A stretch of DNA of 64,000 nt from JARKQH01 sp964631605 (GCA_964631605.1 CAZVYG010000012.1:24245-88244), one strand, 5' to 3'. Positions 17,027 through 26,520 are shown, counted from the first letter of the stretch. Made by a program: numbers and translations. The notes: generated from the sequence alone by a model not told the origin.

Positions 17027-18189
17027 GGCTTAAGGACGCGCGCGCCCCCTCCCGGCCGGGACGAGTAAATCGGCGCATGATTGCCGGTGCGGGTTTCGTA
17101 AAGTTCTTCGAATTTTCGCGTGAGCCGTTTTTGCGCGTCGGTGCGGATGAGGCAAACGGCGCAGCCGCCGAAGCCGCCGCCGGTCATGCGGCAGCCGATC
17201 ACGCCCTGGTCCGGCCCGAGTGACTGGGCGATTTCCACCAGGGCGTCCAGCTCGGCGCAACTGACCTGGTAATCCTCGCGCAGCGAGTCGTGGCTAGCGT
17301 ACATCAAGCGGCCGACCTCGGCCCATTCCGAGGCCTGAAGGGCGCGGGCGAAATCCAAGGTGCGCTGGTTTTCGGTGATCACGTGGCGGGCCCGACGGAA
17401 GACGACCGGATCGAGGCGGGGCCGGGCCTTCTCGAGATCGGCCAGGGTGGCGTCGCGCAGGGCGGGCACCTGCAGGACCCGGGCGGCGGTTTCGCATTCG
17501 GCGCGGCGTTTGGCGTATTCGCCCTCCGCGAGCTTGTGGCGGACGTTGGTGTTGATGATCAGCACCGTGACAGAGGGATCGGCCATGGGCACCAGTTGCG
17601 GGGTGCGGGAGCGGCAATCCAGCAGCAGGGCGTGGTCCTTTTGAGCCAGGACGGAGGTAAACTGGTCCATGATGCCGCAGGGAACGCCCGCGTAATCGTG
17701 CTCGGCCTTCTGGCACAGGAGAGCCTTTTCGACGGGCGGGAGCGCCGGACCGTTCATGGCCTCGAGGAGCGTTGCCGTAGCGACCTCAAGGGCGGCGCTG
17801 CTGGCCAGGCCGCCGCCGTAGGGAATTTCCGAATCAATCACCGCGTTGAAGCCACCGACTTTTCTGCCGAGGACTTGAAAGCCGGCGATCACCCCGCGAA
17901 TGTAGTTGGACCAGGCGGGGGCGCCACGGGGGATGGGGGGCCGCACGCTGAAGGACGCGGTTTCGCCGGTGGTATCGCTGTGCGCCGTCACCAGGCGCGT
18001 GCTGTTCCGGTCGGCGGCGATGACGGTGTAGCGGTCAATCGCCATCGGCAGCACGAACCCCTCGTTGTAATCGGTGTGCTCGCCAATAAGATTGACCCGG
18101 CCCGGCGCGGCGACGATCCACCGCGGCGCTTCGCCGAAGCCTTTCGCAAACAACTCGGCGCTGCGTTCCGCCAACACTTCCAGCGACAT
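17023..18189 (-). CDS. galK: Galactokinase GalK
   Basis: Galactokinase phosphorylates galactose at C1, the entry step of the Leloir pathway. The 388-residue product is a GHMP kinase. The N-terminal galactokinase signature GRVNLIGEHTDYNEG (29-43), the ATP-binding GGGLASSAALE and the C-terminal MTGGGFGGCAVCL motif are all complete. Length matches the family. It stands alone between yceI (convergent, stops overlapping) and tyrS; galT and galE are not nearby. Confidence 0.95.
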   Translation of the reverse strand: MSLEVLAERSAELFAKGFGEAPRWIVAAPGRVNLIGEHTDYNEGFVLPMAIDRYTVIAADRNSTRLVTAHSDTTGETASFSVRPPIPRGAPAWSNYIRGVIAGFQVLGRKVGGFNAVIDSEIPYGGGLASSAALEVATATLLEAMNGPALPPVEKALLCQKAEHDYAGVPCGIMDQFTSVLAQKDHALLLDCRSRTPQLVPMADPSVTVLIINTNVRHKLAEGEYAKRRAECETAARVLQVPALRDATLADLEKARPRLDPVVFRRARHVITENQRTLDFARALQASEWAEVGRLMYASHDSLREDYQVSCAELDALVEIAQSLGPDQGVIGCRMTGGGFGGCAVCLIRTDAQKRLTRKFEELYETRTGNHAPIYSSRPGGGARVLKP

Positions 18190-18243
18190 AACTCGTTGCC
18201 TCCAGAATACGCCCGATGCCTGGGAATGGCCAATTTTTTTGCC

Positions 18244-19524
18244 TTATTTCGCCGTGAGCACGACGTAGTTGCGTTTGCCTTTGCGCAGCAACAGGTGTTT
18301 GCCGAAGAGCAGGTCCTGGGAGGTCACGGCGCGCTGGAAGCGGGTTTCCCGAATGTTGTTGAGGTACACGCCGCCGCCTTCAATGTCTTTGCGCGCCTGG
18401 CCTTTTGAACCGGACAGGCCGCTGTGCACCAGGAGCTCGACCAGCGGCCGGCCCGCGCCGTCCAGTTGCGGTTTCTCCAGCTCCCGCGTGGGCACTTCGC
18501 CGACGATTTCACTGAAGGTGGCCTCGGTCACGCCCGCCAGGTCGCCGCCAAATAGAATTTCACTGGCGCGCATGGCCTCGGCTGTCGCGGACGGACCGTG
18601 GATGAGCTCGGTGGTGGCGCGGGCGAGGGCCTTGTGCGCCATGCGCGCCCCGGGATTGGCGGTGTGCTGGGCTTCAAGCTCGGTGATTTGCTCCTGGCTC
18701 AGGAAGGTGAAGTACTTGAGGTAGCGAATGACGTCCCGGTCATCCGTCCGGATCCAGAATTGGTAAAAGCGATAAACGCTGGTTTTGGCGGGATCGAGGT
18801 ACACCGCGCCGCCGAGGCTTTTGCCGAACTTGGTGCCGTCAGCGTTGGTGATGAGCGGGAGCGTGAGGCCGAACACAGTGCGGCCGAGTTTTTTTCGTGT
18901 GAGGTCAATGCCGGCGGTGATGTTGCCCCATTGATCGCTTCCGCCGATTTGGAGTTCGCAATTGAAATCGCGGCAGAGCACATAGAAATCGAACGCCTGC
19001 AGCAGCATGTAGCTGAATTCGGTGTAACTGAGCCCCGACTCGCGATCCTCCATGCGGGCGCGGACGCTCTCCTTGGCGACCATTTGGTTGACCGAGAAGT
19101 GTTTGCCGACGTCGCGCAGGAAATCAAGGTAACTCACCGGGGCGGTCCAGGTGGCGTTGTCCAGCAGGCGGGCCGGGTTGGAGGAGCAATCAAAATCCAG
19201 CAGGCGTTTGAGCTGCTCCTTGACGCGGGAGATGTTGTGCGCCAGCACCTCGGGAGTGAGGAGTTGGCGTTCCTGAGTGCGGCCGCTGGGGTCGCCGATT
19301 GAACCGGTTGCGCCGCCGGCCAGCGCGAGGGGGTGATGCCCCAGGAGTTGAAATCGGCGGAGGGCGAGCAGGGGGACCAGGTTGCCCACGTGCAGGCTGT
19401 CGGCGGTGGGATCGAAACCGCAATAGAGCGTTACGGGACCCGCGCTGATCCGGCGGGCCAGGCCCTCGGGATCGGTGTTGTCCGCGATCAATCCGCGCCA
19501 CTGCAGTTCTTCCAGAATATTCAT
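18244..19524 (-). CDS. tyrS: Tyrosyl-tRNA synthetase
   Basis: This is a class I aminoacyl-tRNA synthetase charging tRNA-Tyr. The HIGH-type motif appears as LHVGN in GFDPTADSLHVGN, and the KMSKS-type loop as KFGKS. The tyrosine-site segments SYTEFSYMLLQAFDF and GGSDQWGNI are present, and the C-terminal 60 residues are an S4 RNA-binding domain. The start at 19524 (MNILEEL) fits the family; two upstream in-frame ATGs (19536, 19560) add a non-conserved leader. There is no T-box leader; a strong G-quadruplex-like run lies 132-163 bp upstream. Confidence 0.96.
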   Translation of the reverse strand: MNILEELQWRGLIADNTDPEGLARRISAGPVTLYCGFDPTADSLHVGNLVPLLALRRFQLLGHHPLALAGGATGSIGDPSGRTQERQLLTPEVLAHNISRVKEQLKRLLDFDCSSNPARLLDNATWTAPVSYLDFLRDVGKHFSVNQMVAKESVRARMEDRESGLSYTEFSYMLLQAFDFYVLCRDFNCELQIGGSDQWGNITAGIDLTRKKLGRTVFGLTLPLITNADGTKFGKSLGGAVYLDPAKTSVYRFYQFWIRTDDRDVIRYLKYFTFLSQEQITELEAQHTANPGARMAHKALARATTELIHGPSATAEAMRASEILFGGDLAGVTEATFSEIVGEVPTRELEKPQLDGAGRPLVELLVHSGLSGSKGQARKDIEGGGVYLNNIRETRFQRAVTSQDLLFGKHLLLRKGKRNYVVLTAK

Positions 19525-19655
19525 CGGCGGCAGCATAGCGGAGGGCGGCGCAAATTCCAACGGTCATTACGCGAGTTCGCGGCGGAAACGGTGCGCGCCG
19601 GTTTTGGGGCGCCGGCGTTTTATGAATGGCACGTGAGTCGGCTGGCGGAGGAGGA

Positions 19656-19687
19656 CCCGCCCCCGCCCCCGCCCCCTCCGCCCTCCC
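19656..19687 (-). other. G-quadruplex-forming motif upstream of tyrS
   Basis: Read on the minus strand this stretch has three runs of five G separated by single C, followed by GGG and preceded by two further GGG runs. Four or more G-runs with one-base loops is a near-ideal G-quadruplex motif. It sits between the leuB terminator and the tyrS start, on the strand that would be tyrS mRNA or non-template promoter DNA. Confidence 0.55.
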
Positions 19688-19703
19688 AAAACCGATAAAA
19701 GAA

Positions 19704-19738
19704 GGGCCGACGCGCGTGGCAACCTCGCGCGTCGGCCC
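19704..19738 (-). terminator. Intrinsic terminator of leuB
   Basis: A perfect 13-bp GC-rich stem (arms 19704-19716 and 19726-19738) has a 9-base loop. On the minus strand the stem is followed by TTCTTTTA, the U-rich tail expected for termination of leuB, whose stop is 22 bp upstream. Confidence 0.85.
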
Positions 19739-19760
19739 GTTTCCAGTAAAGCCGGATCCG

Positions 19761-20819
19761 CTATAAGGCCGCGGCCACCAGGTCGCCCACTTGGGAGGTC
19801 GAGTAACCCATCTTGCCGGCGGCCAGACTCTTGATTTTCTCGCGGACGGTTTTGATGACGGCGGTTTCGATGGCGCGCGCCGCCGCAGCTTCGCCCAGGA
19901 AGTCGAGCATCATCTGGCCGGCGCAGATCGCCGCCAGTGGGTTGATGACCCCCTGCCCAGTGTATTTGGGCGCGCTGCCGCCAATCGGCTCGAACATGCT
20001 GGTGCCGGCCGGGTTGATATTGCCGCCGGCGGCGATCCCCATGCCGCCCTGCACCATCGCCCCCAGGTCCGTGATGATGTCGCCAAACATGTTGTCGGTG
20101 ACAATCACATCAAACCACTCCGGGTTCTTCACAAACCACATCGTGGTGGCGTCCACGTGAGCGTAGTCGCGTTTAATATCCGGGAAATCCTTCTGGCCGA
20201 TTTCATGGAAGGCACGCTCCCATAAGTCGAAGGCGTAGGTCAGGACGTTGGTCTTTCCACAAAGCGTCAGCTTCTTTTCCTTGGCGCGTTTGCGGGTGAA
20301 CTCGAACGCGTAACGCAGGCAGCGCTCGACTCCGCGGCGGGTGTTGATGCTTTCCTGGATCGCGACCTCGTGGGGGGTGCCCTTGAAGACGAACCCGCCG
20401 GCCCCGGTGTAGAGCCCTTCGTTGTTTTCGCGGACCACGACGAAATCAATGTGTTCGGGTTTCTTGTCCTTGAGCGGGCAGAAACGTTCGTCATAAAGCT
20501 TCACCGGCCTGAGGTTGATGTACTGCTCCAGTTCGAAGCGGGTGCGCAGCAGAATGCCTTTTTCCAGAATGCCCGGTTTGACGTCGGGATGGCCGATGGC
20601 GCCCAGGAGAATGGCGGGGAACTTGCGCAGTTCCGCCAGCACGCTGTCCGGGAGCACTTCGCCGGTCTTGAGATAACGCTCCCCGCCGATGTCGTAATGG
20701 GTGTAATGGAGCTTGAGCCCGAATTTCGCGCTCGCGGCCTCGAGCACCTTGATCGCTTCGCGCACGACTTCCGGACCCGTGCCGTCGCCGCCAATCACTG
20801 CAATGTTGTAGCTTTTCAT
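19761..20819 (-). CDS. leuB: 3-isopropylmalate dehydrogenase family protein (LeuB-like)
   Basis: This is an NAD-dependent beta-hydroxyacid oxidative decarboxylase; the closest match by eye is 3-isopropylmalate dehydrogenase of leucine synthesis. The 352-residue product has IGGDGTGPEVV at the N terminus, the substrate-binding RTRFELEQYINLRP and VVRENNEGLYTG segments, and the metal-binding VTDNMFGDIITDLG motif followed by EPIGGSAPKYTG. The ATG at 20819 starts exactly at the family N terminus; a longer in-frame extension to 20957 is spurious. The leuA, leuC and leuD genes are not adjacent, so a related dehydrogenase (tartrate or homoisocitrate type) cannot be excluded. Confidence 0.85.
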   Translation of the reverse strand: MKSYNIAVIGGDGTGPEVVREAIKVLEAASAKFGLKLHYTHYDIGGERYLKTGEVLPDSVLAELRKFPAILLGAIGHPDVKPGILEKGILLRTRFELEQYINLRPVKLYDERFCPLKDKKPEHIDFVVVRENNEGLYTGAGGFVFKGTPHEVAIQESINTRRGVERCLRYAFEFTRKRAKEKKLTLCGKTNVLTYAFDLWERAFHEIGQKDFPDIKRDYAHVDATTMWFVKNPEWFDVIVTDNMFGDIITDLGAMVQGGMGIAAGGNINPAGTSMFEPIGGSAPKYTGQGVINPLAAICAGQMMLDFLGEAAAARAIETAVIKTVREKIKSLAAGKMGYSTSQVGDLVAAAL

Positions 20820-21104
20820 GAACAATCGTTTTCTCTGCGCCTGCGCTTTTCGGCAGGGAGCCGGGATGCTACGCCATCCGCGGCGGGAGGCAAGCTCCGG
20901 ATTTGAGATGTCCTGAGCGTGGCGGCTGGTGGTGCTGGCCCCCGCGTCCGGGCCCACTGCGCACGGCGGTTGCTGTGCCCCGGAGGGCGCGCATCAAACT
21001 CACAAACCCGGCGCATCGGTTTGCGTCCCGGGGGTTCCCCGGGCGGATTTCGCGCCAATTCCCGGGTGTGCCAACGCGCGAGAGAATGTTAGCATGTTGT
21101 CAAG

Positions 21105-22100
21105 ATGAGCACAGTAAGATTTTTGCGGAATGGCGCCGGGGTCGAGGTGGAGAAGTGTCCGCCGGTGTTGCGGCTCATGCAATCGGTCAACCGGGAGGCG
21201 GTCGAGGCCGTGAGGAGCGAGCTGGTCAAGGCGGGAATCGGAGTCGAGTGCCGGAACAATCCGGTGGCCGACAGCCTGGGGATCACGGCGCTGGAGCTTT
21301 GGCTGCAGGACGAGCGCGACTTTCTGTCCGCCGCCGAGGTTTATGCGCGGACGATGGAAGGGTTCCCGGCCGCGCGGGCGGAAACCGGGCCGCCGCCGTT
21401 GCGGGCGCAGGGAGACCGGAAGCGCGGCCAGAGGGAGCCGCAGGCGGCAAACCTGGAACAAGCCAGTTCCCTGCTCGAGCAGGAGATCGAAGGCATGTTG
21501 AAGCGCGAGCGGGAGCTGTTGGCCGAAGGCGCGGCCTTGCGCGGCAAGGTCACGGAAATGGAGCGCGCGCTGGCCGAAGCCCGGGCGGCTCTGGCGCGTG
21601 AAACCGACAGCCGGACGGCGGCGGAGCGAAGCCAGGTCGAGAAACTTTCGCGCCTTGAAGGCGCGCTGGAAGGGGAACGGGCCGCGCGGATTTTTGCGGA
21701 GGAACAACTGGGGCGGGAACAGCGGGAGTGGCAGCAGGTTCTCAAGGCGCGGGACGAGGCGTTGAAAGAGAAGGAAAACCAGCTCGAGGCCAAAGAACGA
21801 TTGCTGGAGAATCAGCAAGCCGCGGTCGAAGACCTGCGAACCGCGCTCGAGTCCCTGGCGGCGCAGCGGGAGGAAGCCGATAAAGCGTTATCAGAGGCGC
21901 GCGAGGAGGCCGCCCGGGAACGGGCCGCGCGGCTGGCCGCCGAACAGGCAGCCCAGCGGGCCGTCGCCGCCCAGCAAGCCCTCGAGCGGCAGTTGGCCGA
22001 CCGACAGCGCCTCGAGGAACAACTCCAGGCGCACCTGGCCGGCATCAACGCCCTTCGCACCCGCCTGCAGACCACAAGGGCCGAGCTGGTCGAGGTCTGA
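21105..22100 (+). CDS. Long coiled-coil protein with N-terminal DUF2007-like domain
   Basis: The function is unknown. The first 85 residues resemble the DUF2007 (putative signal-transducing) fold: a ferredoxin-like pattern with VKAGIGVECRNNPVAD, ELWLQDERDFLSAAEVYA. From about residue 115 to 325 the chain is an uninterrupted Glu/Ala/Arg/Leu-rich heptad coiled coil with no breaks. There is no signal peptide or membrane helix, so it is probably cytoplasmic. It is divergent from leuB and followed by tRNA-Leu on the other strand. The coiled coil suggests a scaffold or filament, but that is inference. Confidence 0.7.
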   Translation: MSTVRFLRNGAGVEVEKCPPVLRLMQSVNREAVEAVRSELVKAGIGVECRNNPVADSLGITALELWLQDERDFLSAAEVYARTMEGFPAARAETGPPPLRAQGDRKRGQREPQAANLEQASSLLEQEIEGMLKRERELLAEGAALRGKVTEMERALAEARAALARETDSRTAAERSQVEKLSRLEGALEGERAARIFAEEQLGREQREWQQVLKARDEALKEKENQLEAKERLLENQQAAVEDLRTALESLAAQREEADKALSEAREEAARERAARLAAEQAAQRAVAAQQALERQLADRQRLEEQLQAHLAGINALRTRLQTTRAELVEV

Positions 22101-22177
22101 CGGGGGTTGGTCTCCCCGGGCGTTGCCTGCTGCCATAACCGGTGATGGTTCCATCCGCAGGGGGCCTGTGGATGGGT

Positions 22178-22264
22178 TGGTGCCGATGGAGGGGGTCGAA
22201 CCCACACACTCTTTCGAGTACCAGATTTTGAGTCTAGCGCGTCTGCCAATTCCGCCACATCGGC
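22178..22264 (-). tRNA. tRNA-Leu (anticodon CAA)
   Basis: A class II cloverleaf can be folded on the minus strand: acceptor GCCGATG (5' end at 22264) pairs with CATCGGC near the 3' end. The D arm is GGCGGAATTGGCAGACGC, the anticodon loop CTCAAAA gives CAA, a long variable arm contains TACTCGAAAGAGTG, and the T arm has GGTTCGACCCC. The CCA end is encoded (22178-22180). It reads UUG codons. Confidence 0.96.
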
Positions 22265-22423
22265 AACCAAGACAGTTTACCAAAGTGATAGACCGGCGCA
22301 AGCGGGCATTTCGCGGGCTTTGCGGTCGCGTCCTTGGAGACGCAACGAGCGGTTAAGCCTTCTCACGGCTGCGGCAAGGTCCGCATAAGGGAGTTTCCGC
22401 GACTTCGGCGGTGCGGCCTCAGC

Positions 22424-24385
22424 TCAGGGCTGGGGGGCAAGGGTGATCTTCCTCAGGTTGATGGCTTTCCAAGTTTGGGCGTCGGTGGGACGCGCTTTAA
22501 GCGTGTGCTGCCCGGCCTGTTTGATTTCGAGCACGCCGAACTGCGTGTCGCGGAAGCTGGCCCAGTCGCCCGTATTCGGGACCGTGGCCATGACGGCGCT
22601 GTCGCCCACCTCGAGGGTCAATTGAGCGCCGTGGTGGATGGTCGCGGTGGTTGCCGAGACTGTGTATTTGCCGGGCCGGGGTACTTGGAGAGTCCAGGAC
22701 GCCCAGTCGCCGGCATTGTCCCAGAAACCAATGTTCGAGACGCCGCCGCGCTCTTCGGTGTTGAGGGACCCGTGCAGGTCGGCAGCGTCGGCCGGGAGCA
22801 CGAGGTCCCCTTTGGCGTCGGGAGTAATGGTGACGGTTTCGAGAGGGATGGGGGCGGGTTTCAGGTTGCGTCCGGCGATTTTAAGCGCGCAGGTGTGGGT
22901 TGAAACCTTCGTGGCCGGCAACTTTACGACGAGGCCCTGGGCGGTCTGGGTCCATTCCACTTTGCCGCGGTAGCCGAGCAGACTGACTTTGGTCACCTGT
23001 CCGTCGCGCTGGGCGGGGTCTTTGGCCAGCGACCGGACGAGGAGTTGGCCGTCCTGGGGCCAGCCCAGGGCGATGGCATAGAGGGTTTTGCCTTTGGTGG
23101 TAAACCGGATGTCCCTGGCCGAATAGGCAAAGTCTTCCTTGAAGTGGCCGCCTTTGGTTCTGACGGCGCCTTCGCCGTGGACCAGCCAGGGGCGAGTGCC
23201 GTAAATGGCCTCGCCGTGGACGGCCATCCAGTCGGCCATCTGGTGCAGCATGGCTTCAACCTCGGGGTCCAGCGAGCCGTCGGGTCGTTGAACGATATTG
23301 AGTAGCAGGTTTCCGTTCTTGCTGACAATATCCACCAGCATGTGAATGGTCCAACTGACCGGGCGGAACTTCCAGTTCTTGTTGTAGAACCAGTCGCCGA
23401 TGGAGGTGTCGGTTTGCCAGGGATGGGGGTTGATGCCGGGCATGACGCCGCGCTCGAGGTCTTCGACCCAACAGCCGCCGGACTTTTGCTTGCAGGTGTA
23501 AACCACGTTGACCTTGCCGCGGTGGCTCAGGGCATCCGCGTTGTAATAGTGAGCGATGAGGCTCAAACCCACGGCGTTGCCGAACGGCACGGCGCCATCG
23601 GTGTAGAGGAGGTCGGGATGATAATTGTCCACCAACTCTTTGATCCGGTCGAACCACATCTGCTGCCAGCGGGGGTTCTGGCTGTACCAGGCGGTGTCGC
23701 CCGGCTCCGCGGGGAAATGATAGAGGTCGTGGTATTGGGGGTCGGCGCCGTCGTAGGGCACGCCGGCCAGGGGCCCGGTCTTGTCGGATTGATGGCTGGG
23801 CTGGAACCAGGTGAAGGAGGCCCCGAGGTGCTCCGATACGCCGAAGCGCAAGCCCTGCTTCCGGGCCGCTTTTTGCCAATCGCCGACCACGTCACGCCGG
23901 GGTCCCATGTTCACCGCGTTCCATTTGTGGAGCCTGGAGTTCCAGAGATAAAAATTGTCGTGATGCGAGGCCATGCTGACGAAATACTTTGCGCCGGCTT
24001 TCTTATAGAGCGCCATCAGGCGGTCCGGGTCCCACTTTTCGGCCTTCCAGAGCGGGATGAGGTCTTTGTAGCCGTTGGTGGAGGGGTGCCCGTACCGTTC
24101 GAGGTGGTCCTGGTATTGGCGGTGGCCTTGGAGGTACATATTGCGCGCATACCAATCGCCGGCCATCGGCACCGCCTGCGGCCCCCAATGCGCCCAGATG
24201 CCGAACTTGGCGTCCCGGAACCACTCGGGGTAATGATAGTTGGTGAGCGAATCCATGGTGGGTTGGAACGGTCCTGGCGCCACCGGCAACCGCAGCGGCT
24301 GTGCTGCGCGGGTTGTTGGGCCGGCGAGCCAACCCGCCAAAACCAAGGTGAGGGTTATTAAGCGGACAGGGAAACGCGAATTCAT
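22424..24385 (-). CDS. Exported alpha-L-fucosidase (GH29) with C-terminal carbohydrate-binding-like domain
   Basis: The enzyme releases terminal alpha-L-fucose from glycans. The 653-residue product has a signal peptide (1-28, ending TRAAQ), a GH29 catalytic barrel (about 45-420) and a C-terminal beta-sandwich (about 540-653). FGIWAHWGPQ (61-70), SHHDNFYLW and the strand DLLYTDGAVPF match GH29; Asp263 in that strand is the probable nucleophile. The C-terminal part, with NAGDWASWTLQVPRPGKY, resembles a CBM6/35-type module. The start at 24385 leads directly into the signal peptide. It lies at the end of a minus-strand run with a methyltransferase, a glycosyltransferase and an FkbM methyltransferase. 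Confidence 0.93.
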   Translation of the reverse strand: MNSRFPVRLITLTLVLAGWLAGPTTRAAQPLRLPVAPGPFQPTMDSLTNYHYPEWFRDAKFGIWAHWGPQAVPMAGDWYARNMYLQGHRQYQDHLERYGHPSTNGYKDLIPLWKAEKWDPDRLMALYKKAGAKYFVSMASHHDNFYLWNSRLHKWNAVNMGPRRDVVGDWQKAARKQGLRFGVSEHLGASFTWFQPSHQSDKTGPLAGVPYDGADPQYHDLYHFPAEPGDTAWYSQNPRWQQMWFDRIKELVDNYHPDLLYTDGAVPFGNAVGLSLIAHYYNADALSHRGKVNVVYTCKQKSGGCWVEDLERGVMPGINPHPWQTDTSIGDWFYNKNWKFRPVSWTIHMLVDIVSKNGNLLLNIVQRPDGSLDPEVEAMLHQMADWMAVHGEAIYGTRPWLVHGEGAVRTKGGHFKEDFAYSARDIRFTTKGKTLYAIALGWPQDGQLLVRSLAKDPAQRDGQVTKVSLLGYRGKVEWTQTAQGLVVKLPATKVSTHTCALKIAGRNLKPAPIPLETVTITPDAKGDLVLPADAADLHGSLNTEERGGVSNIGFWDNAGDWASWTLQVPRPGKYTVSATTATIHHGAQLTLEVGDSAVMATVPNTGDWASFRDTQFGVLEIKQAGQHTLKARPTDAQTWKAINLRKITLAPQP

Positions 24386-24464
24386 GTTGTTCTTGTAACC
24401 AAGTCCAGGGCGGGAGCGAAAGCGAATTCTGGCCCGGCGCGCGCCGCGGTCCAGACTCTCCGCC

Positions 24465-25205
24465 TCACTTCCAGGCATGCACCACGATGCGGTCGGTGCG
24501 CGCGATGCTCCAGAAGCCAAAACCCCGGCGCCATTTTTCCCGCGCCGCCCGGGCCAGCCGGAACCAAAGCGGGCGCAAGCCCGCCACGATTTCCACCCGC
24601 TTGAAGCCGGCGACCCGCAACATGCCGACGACGGCCGCGGGGTTGGGACCGCACCAATTGGTGGGGTCTTTGCCCAGCTCGTCTCCGGGGTAGAAGGCCA
24701 TCGCGGCCCGGCGGGTGGAGAGCATGTCCACGGCGGTTTCGACCACGACCATCTGGCCGGTCACGCTGGCGACGCGCTCGAGGGCCAGCAGCGGGTGTTT
24801 CATGTGGTAGAGCACGCCGAGGAAAAGCACGACGTCGAAAGTGCCGCCCAACCGCTCGGGGCTGAGGTCCAGGACGTCAATATCCATGTCCTCGACTTTT
24901 GAGCCGAGAACTTCGCGGGCCAGGAGGAACCCCCGCTTGTCGCCCCATTCATGCGAGCCGTTCCAGGAGTAGGAATCGGTGGCCAGCACCCGCCGCGCCC
25001 CGCGCCGCTCGGCCTCGAAGGAAAAGAAGCCGTCCCACGCCCCCACATCCAACACCGTTTTGCCGGCCAGGGATTCGGGCAAGCCCAGCCGCGCGAGCTT
25101 GCGCGGGCTGTTGTCCTGCCCCGGCGTGATGACCCCTTGTCCGAGGTCAATGGAATGGTGCCACCGCAGTTGGGCCACCCGCGCTTGCAGTTCATCACGG
25201 TCCAT
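24465..25205 (-). CDS. SAM-dependent methyltransferase (CmoB/DUF1698-like)
   Basis: This is a 246-residue class I methyltransferase. The SAM-binding motif VLDVGAWDGFFSFEAERRGA lies near residue 55 and is followed by DVLDLSPERLGGTFDVVLFLGVLYHMKHPL, the pattern seen in CmoB-like and DUF1698 methyltransferases. It is much shorter than true CmoB and lies next to a glycosyltransferase and an FkbM methyltransferase, so a sugar or glycolipid substrate is more likely than tRNA; this is inferred from context. The ATG at 25205 (MDRDELQ) is preferred over longer Arg-rich alternatives. Confidence 0.8.
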   Translation of the reverse strand: MDRDELQARVAQLRWHHSIDLGQGVITPGQDNSPRKLARLGLPESLAGKTVLDVGAWDGFFSFEAERRGARRVLATDSYSWNGSHEWGDKRGFLLAREVLGSKVEDMDIDVLDLSPERLGGTFDVVLFLGVLYHMKHPLLALERVASVTGQMVVVETAVDMLSTRRAAMAFYPGDELGKDPTNWCGPNPAAVVGMLRVAGFKRVEIVAGLRPLWFRLARAAREKWRRGFGFWSIARTDRIVVHAWK

Positions 25206-25310
25206 GGCCGATACACTAGCCCCGCGGCCGGGAATTCGGCAAAGGGAATCCTTGGGCCGGCCACGCCGGCGGGGTCCCGCCATCGCGCGTTGCCGCACGG
25301 CGGCCGGGTT

Positions 25311-26504
25311 TCAGGATGTCCGCGAGGCAGGGCCTTTGGCCAGGCCCTGATAGATTCGCAGGAACCCGTCCGCCATCCGGCGGGGGGACAATCGCTCGCG
25401 CACGTCCGCCAGTGCCGCCGGGTCCACCCACCCCCGGCTGAAAAGCGGATGGCTGCAGGCCTTTCGAATGGCATCCGTGAAGGCCTCGAGGTCGCCGGTG
25501 GGGAAAATAAAGCCGTTCCTGTCGGGCGCCACATAGTCGGGAATGCCGCCCATGGCGCTGCCGATGACGGGCACGCCGGCGATGACGGCCTCCTTCACCG
25601 CCACGGGCCCGGTGTCGGCGCGGGTGGGGAACAGAAGCATCGTGGCGCGCCTCATGTGTGCGATTACTTCCGAAGTGGGCGGCGTGCGCAAAATGCTCAC
25701 CCGCTCCCACAATTCCGCCGACGTCCGGGTTTTCAGCCGGGCGAGGAATTCCGTGTCGGCGGCAAACCCGATCAACGTCAGGCGGAAGTCCATTTCGCTT
25801 CGGAGCCGGTCCAGCGCCAGCAGGAGCAGATCGGTTCCTTTCCGATGGCCCATGCTGCCGATGAACAGGAACTGGATCGGCCGGGTCTGCGGCTCGCGCT
25901 TGACGCCGTAGAACGTCCAGGTGGGCGTATGCTCGACGTGATGCACCTCGAGGTGCGGATAATGCTGGCGGAGCCAGTTCACCACGAAGGTGGATTCGCC
26001 GCTGGCCACCCGGGCCCGGCGCAGGCTCACGCGCTCGAACCATGCCGCCGCGCGTTCGTAAGCCTTCAACTCGAGCAACTCGGAAAAATACTGCATCAGG
26101 CCCTGCAGCGAGACCAGGTAGGGGTAGGGCAATCGGGAGGCGACCAGGGCCGCGCCTTTTTCCGAGCCCCAGGCGTGAACCGCATCCGGCTGGATTTGTT
26201 TGAGCCGACGTCGAATCAGAAAGGTGTCCAGCCAGAATAACGTCGGCGCGCGGAGGCCGCCGGGAACCTTGAGACAGTGAAAGGTCACCCGCCCGGAATC
26301 AAAGGTCACATCCTCCTGGAGTCCTTTGCGTAATTCGATGACATGCAGCTTGAGCTCTTCCCGCTGCTTGAACTCCTCCACCCCGGCCTGGAGCCACGAG
26401 GCGGGGTGGCGCCGCGGCAACCGCCGGACCGCTTCCGGGGCATCGGGCAGCCACTCGACCGGGAAGTAGGAGCACCAGGCGACGGTTAGCGGGCGGGCAG
26501 CCAT
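25311..26504 (-). CDS. Glycosyltransferase family 4 protein
   Basis: This is a GT-B fold glycosyltransferase of 397 residues, probably transferring a sugar from an NDP donor to a surface glycan. The C-terminal Rossmann half shows FLFIGSMGHRKGTDLLLLAL, an RRATMLLFPTRADTGPVAVKEA donor-site segment with the EX7E-like acidic region, and GVPVIGSAMGGIPDYV. It sits between the FkbM gene (16-bp gap) and the DUF1698-like methyltransferase, forming a small glycan-modification operon. Confidence 0.9.
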   Translation of the reverse strand: MAARPLTVAWCSYFPVEWLPDAPEAVRRLPRRHPASWLQAGVEEFKQREELKLHVIELRKGLQEDVTFDSGRVTFHCLKVPGGLRAPTLFWLDTFLIRRRLKQIQPDAVHAWGSEKGAALVASRLPYPYLVSLQGLMQYFSELLELKAYERAAAWFERVSLRRARVASGESTFVVNWLRQHYPHLEVHHVEHTPTWTFYGVKREPQTRPIQFLFIGSMGHRKGTDLLLLALDRLRSEMDFRLTLIGFAADTEFLARLKTRTSAELWERVSILRTPPTSEVIAHMRRATMLLFPTRADTGPVAVKEAVIAGVPVIGSAMGGIPDYVAPDRNGFIFPTGDLEAFTDAIRKACSHPLFSRGWVDPAALADVRERLSPRRMADGFLRIYQGLAKGPASRTS

Positions 26505-26520
26505 GACGGAACGGCCAGAC

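Noticed and set aside
19525..19703. T-box leader for tyrS
   Set aside because: No T-box sequence or antiterminator-type structure is visible; only the G-rich run stands out.
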